Origin: Hydractinia symbiolongicarpus
Lineage: Eukaryota > Cnidaria > Hydrozoa > Anthoathecata > Hydractiniidae
Assembly (NCBI RefSeq): GCF_029227915.1
Contig: NC_079881.1
Span: 1,302,001-1,366,000, forward strand
Length of the DNA: 64,000 nucleotides
Direction of reading: 5' to 3'
The stretch's first letter is position 1. Each line of letters begins with the position of its first letter. Below, in pieces: positions 25,101 to 36,700 of this stretch. Made by a program: the position numbers and the translations under genes. A model generated the notes under the pieces. That model made no database searches, was not told the DNA's origin, and worked only from the letters and a program-made list of their open reading frames with translations.

Positions 25101-26265
25101 TTTACGGGAAATCGCGGAATTTCGTTTGCCGGCGATTAAACCACTTTCACTAAGCGTCTCATCAAAAATGAAAACATTTCTAAAAACTACAAGTCTCATG
25201 CGTTTTAGTGGTGAAAAAATATTTTAAAAAATCGTTCGGGAAATGAGTTTACTCCCTGGGTACATTCTTTGTATACTTTTGACTATACGGGCCGAGTCGG
25301 AGATTTACGGGAAGTCGCGGGTTTTCGTTTGCCGGCGATTAAACTTCTTTTATTCAGCGTCTCATCAAAAATGAAAACATTTTTAAAAACTACAAGTCTC
25401 ATGGGCTTTAGTGGTGAAATAATAATTTAAAAAATCGTTCGGGAAATGAGTTTACTCCCTGGGTACTTTCTTTGTATACTTTTGACTATACGGGCCGAGT
25501 CCGGGGTTTACGGGAAATGGCGGGTTTTCGTTTGCCGGCGATTAAACTCCTTTTATTCAGCGTCTCATCAAAAATGAAAACATTTTTAAAAACTACAAGT
25601 CTCATGCGTTTTAGTGGTGAAAAAATAATTTAAAAAATCGTTCGGGAAATGAGTTTACTCCCTGGGTACCTTCTTTGTATACTTTTGACTATACGGGCCG
25701 AATCCGCGATTTACGGGAAATCGCGGGTTTTCGTTTGCCGGCGATTAAACTCCTTTTATTCAGCGTCTCATCAAAAATGAAAACATTTTTAAAAACTACA
25801 AGTCTCATGCGTTTTAGTGGTGAAAAAATAATTTAAAAAATCGTTCGGGAAATGAGTTTACTCCCTGGGTACTTTCTTTCTATACTTTTGACTATACGGG
25901 CCGAGTCGGAGATTTACGGGAAGTCGCGGGTTTTCGTTTGCCGGCGATTAAACTTCTTTTATTCAGCGTCTCATCAAAAATGAAAACATTTTTAAAAACT
26001 ACAAGTCTCATGGGCTTTAGTGGTGGAATAATAATTTAAAAAATCGTTCGGGAAATGAGTTTACTCTCTGGGTACTTTCTTTGTGTACTTTTGACTATAC
26101 GGGCCGAGTCCGGGGTTTACGGGAAATGGCGGGTTTTCGTTTGCCGGCGATTAAACTCCTTTTATTCAGCGTCTCATCAAAAATAAAAACATTTTTGAAA
26201 ACTACAAGTCTCATGCGTTTTAGTGGTGAAAAAATAATTTAAAAAATCGTTCGGGAAATGAGTTT
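22172..26265 (+). repeat. Ten-monomer higher-order repeat, 2030 bp, two near-identical copies
   Basis: Copy 1 (about 22172-24201) is repeated as copy 2 (about 24202-26265) at exactly 2030 bp. Rare variants present in both include GGGCCGACTCCGG (22448 and 24478), CACAGGGAACTTTC, TTTGTGTTCATTCGAC, CTTTCTATACTTTTG, GTGGTGGAATAATAATT and TTACTCTCTGGG. I saw no difference between the copies in the stretches compared. The left edge is set by GGTGAAATAATAATTT against GGTGAAAAAATAATTT, the right edge by CCAGGG against CCTGGG. Confidence 0.9.
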
Positions 26266-26663
26266 ACTCCCTGGGTACTTTCTTTGTATACTTTTGACTA
26301 TACGGGCCGAGTTGGAGATTTACGGGAAGTCGCGGGTTTTCGTTTGCCGGCAATTAAACTTCTTTTATTCAGCGTCTCATCAAAAATGAAAACATTTTTA
26401 AAAACTACAAGTCTCATGAGCTTTAGTGGTTAAATAATAATTTAAAAAATCGTTCGGGAAATGAGTTTACTTCCTGGGCACTTTCTTTGTATACATTCGA
26501 CTATACGGGCCAAGCCCGGGATGTACGGGAAATCGCGGGTTTCGTTTGCCGGCGATTAAACCACTTTTATTCAGCATCTCATCAAAAATGAAAACACATT
26601 TGAAAACTACAAGTCTCATGCGTTTTAGTGATGAAAAGATAATTTAAAAAATCGTTCGGGAAA

Positions 26664-26683
26664 CCTTAACCCTAACCCTAAAC
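26664..26683. repeat. Junction J1: telomere-like 20-mer at a + to - switch
   Basis: The insert CCTTAACCCTAACCCTAAAC lies between + satellite ending CGTTCGGGAAA and - satellite starting GAAAACCCGCG. It reads as three CCCTAA hexamers (first one CCTTAA), then the AAAC that belongs to both the insert and the satellite. All units face the same way, so this is not a head-to-head telomere fusion. The same 20-bp length and the same two satellite breakpoints occur at 31201 and, inverted, at 40288. Confidence 0.93.
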
Positions 26684-27495
26684 GAAAACCCGCGATTTCC
26701 CGTAAATCCCGGGCTTGGCTTGTATAGTCGAATGTATACAAAGAAAGTACCCTGTGAGTAAACTCATTTCCAAAACGATTTTTTAAATTATCTTTTCACC
26801 ACTAAAACGCATGAGACTTGTAGTTTTCAAAAATGTTTTCATTTTTGATGAGACGCTGAATAAAAGAAGTTTAATTGCCTGCAAACGAAAACCCGCCATT
26901 TCCCGTAAACCTCGGACTCGGCCCGTATATTCAAAAGTATACAAAGAAAGTACCCAGGGAGTAAACTCATTTCCCGAACGATTTTTTAAATTATTTTTTC
27001 ACCACTAAAACGCATGAGACTTGTAGTTTACAAAAATGTTTTCATTTTTGATGAGACGCTGAATAAAAGAAATTTAATCGCCGGCAAACGAAAACCTGCG
27101 ATTTCCCGTAAATCCTGGACTCGGCCCGTATAGTCAAAAGTATACAAAGAAAGTACCCAGGGAGTAAACTCATTTCCCGAACGATTTTTTAAATTATTTT
27201 TTCACCACTAAAAAACATGAGACTTGTAGTTTACAGAAATGTTTTCATTTTTGATGAGACGCGGAATAAAAGTAGTTTAATCGCCGGCAAACGAAAACCT
27301 GCGATTTCCCGTAAATCCTAGACTCGGCCCGTATAGTCAAAAGTATACAAAGAAAGTACCCAGGGAGTAAACTCATTTCCCGAACGATTTTTTAAATTAT
27401 TTTTTCATCACTAAAACGCATGAGACTTGTAGTTTTCAGAAATGTTTTCATTTTTGATGAGACGCTAAATGAAAGTGGTTTAATCGCCGGCAAAC
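26684..27495 (-). repeat. First inverted satellite block, 4 monomers
   Basis: The reverse complement of the monomer is read here (for example CGATTTTTTAAATTAT, CACTAAAACGCATGAGAC, GCCGGCAAACG). It is 812 bp, exactly four monomers. Both its ends fall at the same AAAC position of the monomer, so the block is a whole number of units. No gene is seen. A frame open on the + strand at about 26811-27008 is the antisense of the satellite. Confidence 0.95.
27492..27495. other. Junction K1: - to + switch at AAAC microhomology
   Basis: GCCGGCAAAC of the - monomer runs straight into TACAAGTCTCAT of the + monomer. The four bases AAAC fit both sides (GGCAAACGAAAAC and GAAAACTACAAG). No bases are inserted. 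The identical join occurs at 36697-36700. Confidence 0.93.
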
Positions 27496-30400
27496 TACAA
27501 GTCTCATACGTTTTAGTGGTGAAAAGATAATTTAAAAAATCCTTTTGGAAATGAGTTTACTCACAGGGTACTTTCTTTGTATACATTCGACTATACGGGC
27601 CAAGCCCGGGATTTACAGGAAATCGCGGAATTTCGTTTGCCGGCGATTAAACCACTTTCACTAAGCGTCTCATCAAAAATGAAAACATTTCTGAAAACTA
27701 CAAATCTCATGCGTTTTAGTGGTGAAAAAATAATTTAAAAAATCGTTCGGGAAATGAGTTTACTCCCTGGGTACTTTCTTTGTATACTTTTGACTATACG
27801 GGCCGAGTCGGAGATTTACGGAAAGTCGCGGGTTTTCGTTTGCCAGCGATTAAACTTCTTTTATTCATTGTCTCCTCAAAAATGAAAACATTTTTAAAAA
27901 CTACAAGTCTCATGGGCTTTAGTGGTTAAATAATATTTTAAAAAATCGTTCGGGAAATGAGTTTACTCCCTAGTTACTTTCTTTGTATACATTCGACTAT
28001 ACGGGCCAAGCCCGGGAAGTACGGGAAATCGCGGGTTTCGTTTGCCGGCGATTAAACCACTTTCATTAAGCGTCTCATCAAAAATGAAAACATTTTTAAA
28101 AACTACAAGTCTCATGGGCTTTAGTGGTGAAATAATAATTTAAAAAATCGTTCGGGAAATGAGTTTACTCCCTGGGTACTTTCTTTGTATACTTTTGACT
28201 ATACGGGCCGAGTCGGGGATTTACGGGAAGTTGCGGGTTTTCGTTTGCCGGCGATTAAACTTCTTTTATTCAGCGTGTCATCAAAAGTGAAACATTTTTA
28301 AAAACTACAAGTCTCATGGGCTTTAGTGGTGAAAAAATAATTTAAAAAATCGTTCGGGAAATGAGTTTACTCCCTGGGTACTTTCTTTGTATACGTTCGA
28401 CTATACGGGCCAAGCACGGGGTTTAAGGGAAATGGCGGGTTTTTGTTTGCCGGCGATTAAACTCCTTTTATTCAGCGTCTGATCAAAAATGAAAACATTT
28501 TTGAAAACTACAAGTCTCATGCGTTTTAGTGGTTAAAAGATAATTTAAAAAATCGTTTTGGAAATGAGTTAACTCACAGGGTACTTTCTTTGTATACATT
28601 CGACTATACGGGCCAAGCCCGGGATTTACGGGAAATCGCGGAATTTCGTTTGCCGGCGATTAAACCACTTTCACTAAGCGTCTCATCAAAAATGAAAACA
28701 TTTCTGAAAACTACAAGTCTCATGCGTTTTAGTGGTGAAATAATAATTTAAAAAATCGTTCGGGAAATGAGTGTACTCCCTGGGTACTTTCTTTGTATAC
28801 TTTTGACTATACGGGCCGAGTCGGAGATTTACCGGAAGTCGCGGGTTTTCGTTTGCCGGCGATTAAACTTCTTTTATTCAGCGTCTCATCAAAAATGAAA
28901 ACATTTTTAAAAACTACAAGTCTCATGGGCTTTAGTGGTTAAATAATAATTTAAAAAATCGTTCGGGAAATGAGTTTACTCCCTGGGTCCTTTCTTTGTA
29001 TACATTCGACTATACGGGCCAAGCCCGGGATGTACGGGAAATCACGGGTTTCGTTTGCCGGCGATTAAACCACTTTCATTAAGCGTCTAATTAAAAATGA
29101 AAACATTTCTGAAAACTACAAGTCTCATGCGTTTTAGTGATGAGAAAATAATTTAAAAAATCTTTCGGGAAATGAGTTTACTGCCTGGATACTTTCTTTG
29201 TATACTTTTGACTATGCGGGGTGAGTCCGGGATTTACGGGAAGTCTCGGGTTTTCGTTTGCCGGCGATTGAACTTCTTTTATTCAGCGTCTTATCAAAAA
29301 TGAAAACATTTTTGAAAACTACAAGTCTCATGCGTTTTAGTGGTGAAAATATAATTTAAAAAATCGTTTTGGAAATGAGTTTACTCACAGGGTACTTTCT
29401 TTGTATACATTCGACTATACGGGCCAAGCCCGGGATTTATGGGAAATCGCGGGTTTTCGTTTGCCGGCGATTAAACCACTTTCATTAGGCGTCTCATCAA
29501 AAATGAAAACATTTCTGAAAACTACAAGTCTCATGCGTTTTAGTGGTGAAAAAATAATTTAAAAAATCGTTCGGGAAATGAGTTTACTCCCTGTGTACCT
29601 TCTTTGTATACTTTTGACTATACGGGCCGAGTCCGGGATTTACGGGAAATCGCGGGTTTTCGTTTGCCGACGATTAAACTTCTTTTATTCAGCGTCTCAT
29701 CAAAAATGAAAACATTTTTAAAAACTACAACTCTCATGGGCTTTAGTGGTGAAATAATAATTTAAAAAATCGTTCGGGAAATGAGTTTACTCCCTGGGTA
29801 CTTTCTTTGTATACTTTTGACTATACGGGCCGAGTCGGGGATTTACGGGAAGTTGCGGGTTTTCGTTTGCCGGCGATTAAACCACTTTCATTAAGCGTCT
29901 CATCAAAAATGAAAACATTCCTGAAAACTACAAGTCTCATGCGTTTTAGTGATGAAAAAATAATTTAAAAAATCGTTCGGGAAATGAGTTTACTCCCTGG
30001 GTACTTTCTTTGTATACATTCGACTATACGGGCCAAGCCCGGGGTTTACGGGAAATGGCGGGTTTTCGTTTGCCGGCGATTAAACTCCTTTTATTCAGCG
30101 TCTGATCAAAAATGAAAACATTTTTGAAAACTACAAGTCTCATGCGTTTTAGTGGTGAAAAGATAATTTAAAAAATCGTTTTGGAAATGAGTTTACTCAC
30201 AGGGTACTTTCTTTGTATACATTCGACTATACGGGCCAATCCCGGGATTTACGGGAAATCGCGGAATTTCGTTTGCCGGCGATTAAACCACTTTCCCTAA
30301 GCGTCTCATAAAAAATTAAAACATTTCTGAAAACTACAAGTCTCATGCGTTTTAGTGGTGAAAAAATAATTTAAAAAATCGTTCGGGAAATGAGTGTACT

Positions 30401-31200
30401 CCCTGGGTACTTTCTGTGTACACTTTTGACTATACGGGCCGAGTCGGAGATTTACCGGAAGTCGCGGGTTATCGTTTGCCGGCGATTAAACTTCTTTTAT
30501 TCAGCGTCTCATCAAAAATGAAAACATTTTTAAAAACTACAAGTCTCATGGGCTTTAGTGGTTAAATAATAATTTAAAAAATCGTTCGGGAAATGAGTTT
30601 ACTCCCTGGGTCCTTTCTTTGTATACATTCGACTATACGGGCCAAGCCCGGGATGAACGGGAAATCGCAGGTTTCGTTTGCCGGCGATTAAACCACTTTC
30701 ATTAAGCGTCTCATCAAAAATGAAAACATTTCTGAAAAGTACAAGTCTCATGCGTTTTAGTGATGAGAAAATAATTTAAAAAATCATTCGGGAAATGAGT
30801 TTACTCCCTGGATACTTTCTTTGTATACTTTTGACTATGCGGGCCCAGTCCGGATTTACGGGAAGTCTCGGGTTTTCGTTTGCCGGCGATTGAACTTCTT
30901 TTATTCAGCGTCTCGTCAAAAATGAAAACATTTTTGAAAATTACAAGTCTCATGCGTTTTAGTGGTGAAAAGATAATTTAAAAAATCGTTTTGGAAATGA
31001 GTTTACTCACAGGGTACTTTATTTGTGTACATTCGACTATACGGGCCAAGTGCGGGATTTACGGGAAATCGCGGAATTTCGTTTGCCGGCGATTAAACCA
31101 CTTTCACTAAGCGTCTCATCAAAAATGAAAACATTTCTGAAAACTACAAGTCTCATGCGTTTTAGTGGTGAAAAAATAATTTAAAAAATCGTTCGGGAAA
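27496..31200 (+). repeat. Second + satellite block, about 18 monomers
   Basis: 3705 bp of + monomers. Several carry the central-region variant with CGGGTTTCG (one T lost) next to GATGTACGGG or a close form. An eight-monomer segment is duplicated at 1623 bp: GGGTCCTTTCTTTG occurs at 28985 and 30608, and GGCGATTGAACTTC occurs in both copies. No gene is seen. Confidence 0.95.
28120..30930 (+). repeat. Eight-monomer duplication, 1623 bp offset
   Basis: About 28120-29310 and 29740-30930 share GGGTCCTTTCTTTG, GATGAGAAAATAATT, ACTATGCGGG and GATTGAACTTC. They differ at several sites (for example GATGTACGGG against GATGAACGGG), so this duplication looks older than those at 22 kb and 48 kb. Edges are approximate. 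Confidence 0.7.
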
Positions 31201-31220
31201 CCCTAACACCAACCCTAAAC
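31201..31220. repeat. Junction J2: telomere-like 20-mer at a + to - switch
   Basis: CCCTAACACCAACCCTAAAC sits between + satellite CGTTCGGGAAA (ending 31200) and - satellite GAAAACCCGCG (from 31221). Breakpoints and length are identical to J1. It differs from J1 at four insert positions (CCCTAA CACCAA CCCTAA against CCTTAA CCCTAA CCCTAA). The - arm starts with GACTTCCCG as J3 does, rather than GATTTCCCG as in J1. Confidence 0.93.
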
Positions 31221-31939
31221 GAAAACCCGCGACTTCCCGTAAATCCCCGACTCGGCCCGTATAGTCAAAAGTATACAAAGAAAGTACCCAGGGAGTAAAC
31301 TCATTTCCCGAACGATTTTTAAAATTATTTTTTCACCACTAAAACGCATGAGACTTGTAGTTTTCAGAAATGTTTTCATTTTTGATGAGACGCTTAGTGA
31401 AAGTGGTTTAATCGCCGGCAAACGAAAACCCGCGATTTCCCGTAAATCCCAGACTCGGCCCGTATAGTCAAAAGTATACAAAGAAAGTACCCAGGGAGTA
31501 AACTCATTTCCCGAATGATTTTTTAAATTATTATTTCACAACTAAAGCCCATGAGACTTGTAGTTTTTAAAAATGTTTTTATTTTTGATGAGACGCTGAA
31601 TAAAAGAAGTTTAATCACCGGCAAAAGAAAACCCGCGATTTCCTGTAAATCCCGGACTCGGACCGTATAGTCAAAAGTATACAAAGAAGGTACCCAGGGA
31701 ATAAACTCATTTCCCGAACGATTTTTTAAATTATTTTTTCATCACTAAAACGCATGAGACTTCTAGTTTTCAGAAATGTTTTCATTTTTGATGAGACGCT
31801 TAATGAAAGTGGTTTAATCGCCGGCAAACGAAAACCCGCGATTTCCCGTAAATCCCGGGCTTGGCTTGTATAGTCGAATGTATACAAAGAAAGTACCCTG
31901 TGAGTAAACTCATTTCAAAAAAGATTTTTTAAATTATCT

Positions 31940-34900
31940 TTTCATCACTAAAACGCATGAGACTTGTAGTTTTCAGAAATGTTTTCATTTTTGATGAGAC
32001 GCTTAATGAAAGTGGTTTAATCGCCGGCAAACGAAAACCCGCGATTTCCCGTACATCCCGGGCTTGGCCCGTATAGTCGAATGTATACAAAGAAAGTACC
32101 CAGGGAGTAAACTCATTTCCCGAACGATTTTTTAAATTATTGTTTAACCACTAAAGCCCATGAGACTTGTAGTTTTTAAAAATGTTTTCACTTTTGATGA
32201 CACGCTGAATAAAAGAAGTTTAATCGCCGGCAAACGAAAACCCGCGATTTCCCGTAAATCCCAGACTCGGTCCGTATAGTCAAAAGTATACAAAGAAAGT
32301 ACCCAGGGAGTAAACTCATTTCCCGAACGATTTTTTAAATTATTATTTCACAACTAAAGCCCATGAGACTTGTAGTTTTTAAAAATGTTTTTATTTTTAA
32401 TGAGACGCTGAATAAAAGAAGTTTAATCACCGGCAAAAGAAAACCCGCGATTTCCCGTAAATCCCGGACTCAGACCGTATAGTCAAAAGTATACAAAGAA
32501 GGTACCCAGGAAGTAAACTCATTTCCCGAAAGATTTTTTAAATTATTTTTTCATCACTAAAACGCATGAGACTTGTAGTTTTCAGAAATGTTTTCATTTT
32601 TGATGAGACGCTTAATGAAAGTGGTTTAATCGCCGGCAAACGAAAACCCGCGATTTCCCGTAAATCTCGGGCTTGGCTTGTATAGTCGAATGTATACAAA
32701 TAAAGTACCCTGTGAGTAAACTAATTTCCAAAACGATTTTTTAAATTATCTTTTCATCACTAAAACGCATGAAACTTGTAGTTTTCAGAAATGTTTTCAT
32801 TTTTGATGAGACGCTTAATGAAAGTGGTTTAATCGCCGGCAAACGAAAACCCGCGATTTCCCGTACATCCCGGGCTTGGCCTGTATAGTCGAATGTAAAC
32901 AAAGAAAGTACCCAGGGAGTAAACTCATTTCCCGAACGATTTTTTAAATTATTGTTTAACCACTAAAGCCCATGAGACTTGTAGTTTTTAAAAATGTTTT
33001 CACTTTTGATGACACGCTGAATAAAAGAAGTTTAATCGCCGGCAAACGAAAACCCAAAACTTCCCGTAAATCCCGGACTCGGCCCGTATAGTCAAAAGTA
33101 TACAAAGAAAGTACCCAGGGAGTAAACTCATTTCCCGAACGATTTTTTAAATTAGTATTTAACCACTAAAGCCCATGAGACTTGTAGTTTTTAAAAATGT
33201 TTTCATATTTGATGAGACGCTGAATAAAAGTAGTTTAATCGCCGGCAAACGAAAACCCGCAACTTCCCGTAAATCTCCGACTGGGCCCGTATAGTCAAAA
33301 GTATACAAAGAAAGTACCCAGGGAGTAAACTCATTTCCCGAACGATTTTTTAAATTATTTTTTCACCACTAAAACTCATGAGACTTGTAGTTTTCAGAAA
33401 TGTTTTCATTTTTGATGAGACGCTTAGTGAAAGTGGTTTAATCGCCGGCAAACGAAATTCCGCGATTTCCCGTAAATCCCGGGCTTGGCCCGTATAGTCG
33501 AATGTACACAAAGAAAGTACCCTGTGAGTAAACTCATTTCCAAAACGATTTTTTAAATTATCTTTTCACCACTAAAACGCATGAGACTTGTAGTTTTCAA
33601 AAATGTTTTCATTTTTGATGAGACGCTGAATAAAAGAAGTTTAATCGCCGGCAAACGAAAATCCGCGATTTCCCGTAAATCCCGGATTCGGCCCGTATAG
33701 TCAAAAGTATACAAAGAAGGTACCCAGGGAGTAAACTCATTTCCCGAACGATTTTTTAAATTATTTTTTCACCACTAAAACGCATGAGACTTGTAGTTTT
33801 CAGAAATGTTTTAATTTTTGATGAGACGCCTAATGAAAGTGGTTTAATCGCCGGCAAACGAAAACCCGCGATTTCCCGTAAATCTCGGGCTTGGCCCGTA
33901 TAGTGGAATGTATACAAAGAAAGTACCCTGTGAGTAAACTCATTTCCAAAACGATTTTTTAAATTATCTTTTCATCACTAAAACGCATGAGACTTGTAGT
34001 TTTCAGAAATGTTTTCATTTTTGATGAGACGCTTAATGAAAGTGGTTTAATCGCCGGCAAACGAAAACCCGCGATTTCCCGTACATCCCGGGCTTGGCCC
34101 GTATAGTCGAATGTATACAAAGAAAGTACCCAGGGAGTAAACTCATTTCCCGAACGATTTTTTAAATTATTGTTTAACCACTAAAGCCCATGAGACTTGT
34201 AGTTTTTAAAAATGTTTTCACTTTTGATGACACGCTGAATAAAAGAAGTTTAATCGCCGGCAAACGAAAACCCGCGATTTCCCGTAAATCCCAGACTCGG
34301 TCCGTATAGTCAAAAGTATACAAAGAAAGTACCCAGGGAGTAAACTCATTTCCCGAACGATTTTTTAAATTATTATTTCACAACTAAAGCCCATGAGACT
34401 TGTAGTTTTTAAAAATGTTTTTATTTTTAATGAGACGCTGAATAAAAGAAGTTTAATCACCGGCAAAAGAAAACCCGCGATTTCCCGTAAATCCCGGACT
34501 CAGACCGTATAGTCAAAAGTATACAAAGAAGGTACCCAGGAAGTAAACTCATTTCCCGAAAGATTTTTTAAATTATTTTTTCATCACTAAAACGCATGAG
34601 ACTTGTAGTTTTCAGAAATGTTTTCATTTTTGATGAGACGCTTAATGAAAGTGGTTTAATCGCCGGCAAACGAAAACCCGCGATTTCCCGTAAATCTCGG
34701 GCTTGGCTTGTATAGTCGAATGTATACAAATAAAGTACCCTGTGAGTAAACTAATTTCCAAAACGATTTTTTAAATTATCTTTTCATCACTAAAACGCAT
34801 GAAACTTGTAGTTTTCAGAAATGTTTTCATTTTTGATGAGACGCTTAATGAAAGTGGTTTAATCGCCGGCAAACGAAAACCCGCGATTTCCCGTACATCC

Positions 34901-36396
34901 CGGGCTTGGCCTGTATAGTCGAATGTAAACAAAGAAAGTACCCAGGGAGTAAACTCATTTCCCGAACGATTTTTTAAATTTTTGTTTAACCACTAAAGCC
35001 CATGAGACTTGTAGTTTTTAAAAATGTTTTCACTTTTGATGACACGCTGAATAAAAGAAGTTTAATCGCCGGCAAACGAAAACCCAAAACTTCCCGTAAA
35101 TCCCGGACTCGGCCCGTATAGTCAAAAGTATACAAAGAAAGTACCCAGGGAGTAAACTCATTTCCCGAACGATTTTTTAAATTATTATTTCACCACTAAA
35201 GCCCATGAGACTTGTAGTTTTTAAAAATGTTTTCATTTTTGATGAGACGCTGAATAAAAGAAGTTTAATCGCCGGCAAACGAAAACCCGCGATTTCCCGT
35301 AAATCCCGGACTCGGCCCGTATAGTCAAAAGTATACAAAGAAGGTACACAGGGAGTAAACGCATTTCCCGAACGATTTTTTAAATTATTTTTTCACCACT
35401 AAAACGCATGAGACTTGTAGTTTTCAGAAATGTTTTCATTTTTGATGAGACGCTTAATGAAAGAGGTTTAATCGCCGGCAAACGAAAACCCGCAATTTCC
35501 CGTAAATCCTGGGCTTGGCCCGTATAGTCGAATGTATACAAAGAAAGTACCCAGGGAGTAAACTCATTTCCCGAACGATTTTTTAAATTAGTATTTAACC
35601 ACTAAAGCCCATGAGACTTGTAGTTTTTAAAAATGTTTTCATATTTGATGAGACGCTGAATAAAAGTAGTTTAATTGCCGGCAAACGAAAACCCGCAACT
35701 TCCCGTAAATCTCCGACTGGGCCCGTATAGTCAAAAGTATACAAAGAAAGTACCCAGGGAGTAAACTCATTTCCCGAACGATTTTTTAAATTATTTTTTC
35801 ACCACTAAAACTCATGAGACTTGTAGTTTTCAGAAATGTTTTCATTTTTGATGAGACGCTTAGTGAAAGTGGTTTAATCGCCGGCAAACGAAATTCCGCG
35901 ATTTCCCGTAAATCCCGGCTTGGCCCGTATAGTCGAATGTACACAAAGAAAGTACCCTGTGAGTAAACTCATTTCCAAAACGATTTTTTAAATTATCTTT
36001 TCACCACTAAAACGCATGAGACTTGTAGTTTTCAAAAATGTTTTCATTTTTGATGAGACGCTGAATAAAAGAAGTTTAATCGCCGGCAAACGAAAATCCG
36101 CGATTTCCCGTAAATCCCGGATTCGGCCCGTATAGTCAAAAGTATACAAAGAAGGTACCCAGGGAGTAAACTCATTTCCCGAACGATTTTTTAAATTATT
36201 TTTTCACCACTAAAACGCATGAGACTTGTAGTTTTCAGAAATGTTTTCATTTTTGATGAGACGCCTAATGAAAGTGGTTTAATCGCCGGCAAACGAAAAC
36301 CCGCGATTTCCCGTAAATCTCGGGCTTGGCCCGTATAGTGGAATGTATACAAAGAAAGTACCCTGTGAGTAAACTCATTTCCAAAACGATTTTTTA
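31940..36396 (-). repeat. Nested duplications, 2030 and 2436 bp offsets
   Basis: Two interleaved segments are each present twice, with private variants shared between partners: CCCAAAACTTCCCG at about 33053 and 35083, and ATTAGTATTTAACC at 33151 and 35587. The two offsets differ by two monomers (406 bp). The second round therefore gained two units, which fits unequal exchange within the block. Edges are approximate. Confidence 0.75.
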
Positions 36397-36696
36397 AATT
36401 ATCTTTTCACCACTAAAACGAATGAGACTTGTAGTTTTCAAAAATGTTTTCATTTTTGATGAGACGCTGAATAAAAGAAGTTTAATCGCCGGCAAACGAA
36501 AACCTGCGATTTCCCGTAAATCCCGGACTCGGCCCGTATAGTCAAAAGTATACAAAGAAAGTACCCTGGGAGTAAACTCATTTCCCGAACGATTTTTTAA
36601 ATTATTATTTCACCACTAAAACGCATGAGACTTGTAGTTTTCAAAAATGTTTTCATTTTTGATGAGACGCTTAATGAAAGTGGTTTAATCGCCGGC

Positions 36697-36700
36697 AAAC
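36697..36700. other. Junction K2: - to + switch at AAAC microhomology
   Basis: GCCGGCAAAC (36691-36700) joins TACAAGTCTCATGCG directly. It is the same join as K1, with no inserted bases. The flanks differ from K1 by a few substitutions (CTTAATG against CTAAATG; CATGCG against CATACG). One copied junction that later diverged is the simplest reading. Confidence 0.93.

Larger units (their letters stand above)
1..26663 (+). repeat. Left satellite array, about 131 monomers of 203 bp, + orientation
   Basis: The motif ATGAAAACATTT recurs every 203 bp (for example at 4, 207, 410, 1019, 1831) with no interruption. Monomers differ by substitutions and 1-bp indels. Two broad types mix. One has GTATACTTTTGACTATAC, GGGCCGAG and CTTCTTTTATTCAGCG. 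The other has TTTTGGAAATGAG, CTCACAGGGTAC, TATACATTCGACTATAC, GGGCCAAGCCCGGG and often CCACTTTCA(C/T)TAAGCG. The array is organised in several higher-order repeats, listed separately. No gene is seen. All open frames are short, recur with the monomer and change frame because 203 is not divisible by 3. The chromosomal location cannot be told from the sequence. Confidence 0.98.
31221..36700 (-). repeat. Second inverted satellite block, 27 monomers
   Basis: 5480 bp of - monomers, exactly 27.0 units, because both ends lie at the same AAAC position. Internal duplications: about 31940-33150 is repeated at about 33970-35180 (offset 2030 bp; shared GAAAACCCAAAACTTCCCG and GAATGTAAACAAAG). About 33150-33960 is repeated at about 35586-36396 (offset 2436 bp; shared AAATTAGTATTTAACC and TTTTCATATTTGATG). 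No gene is seen. Confidence 0.95.

Noticed and set aside
26664-26683. Head-to-head telomere fusion
   Set aside because: The telomere-like units all point the same way within each junction; a fusion would show G-rich units meeting C-rich units. Only about 20 bp are present.
27496-31200. Orientation-switched blocks as transposons with inverted ends
   Set aside because: The blocks consist only of satellite monomers; there are no terminal repeats of their own, target-site duplications or coding sequence.
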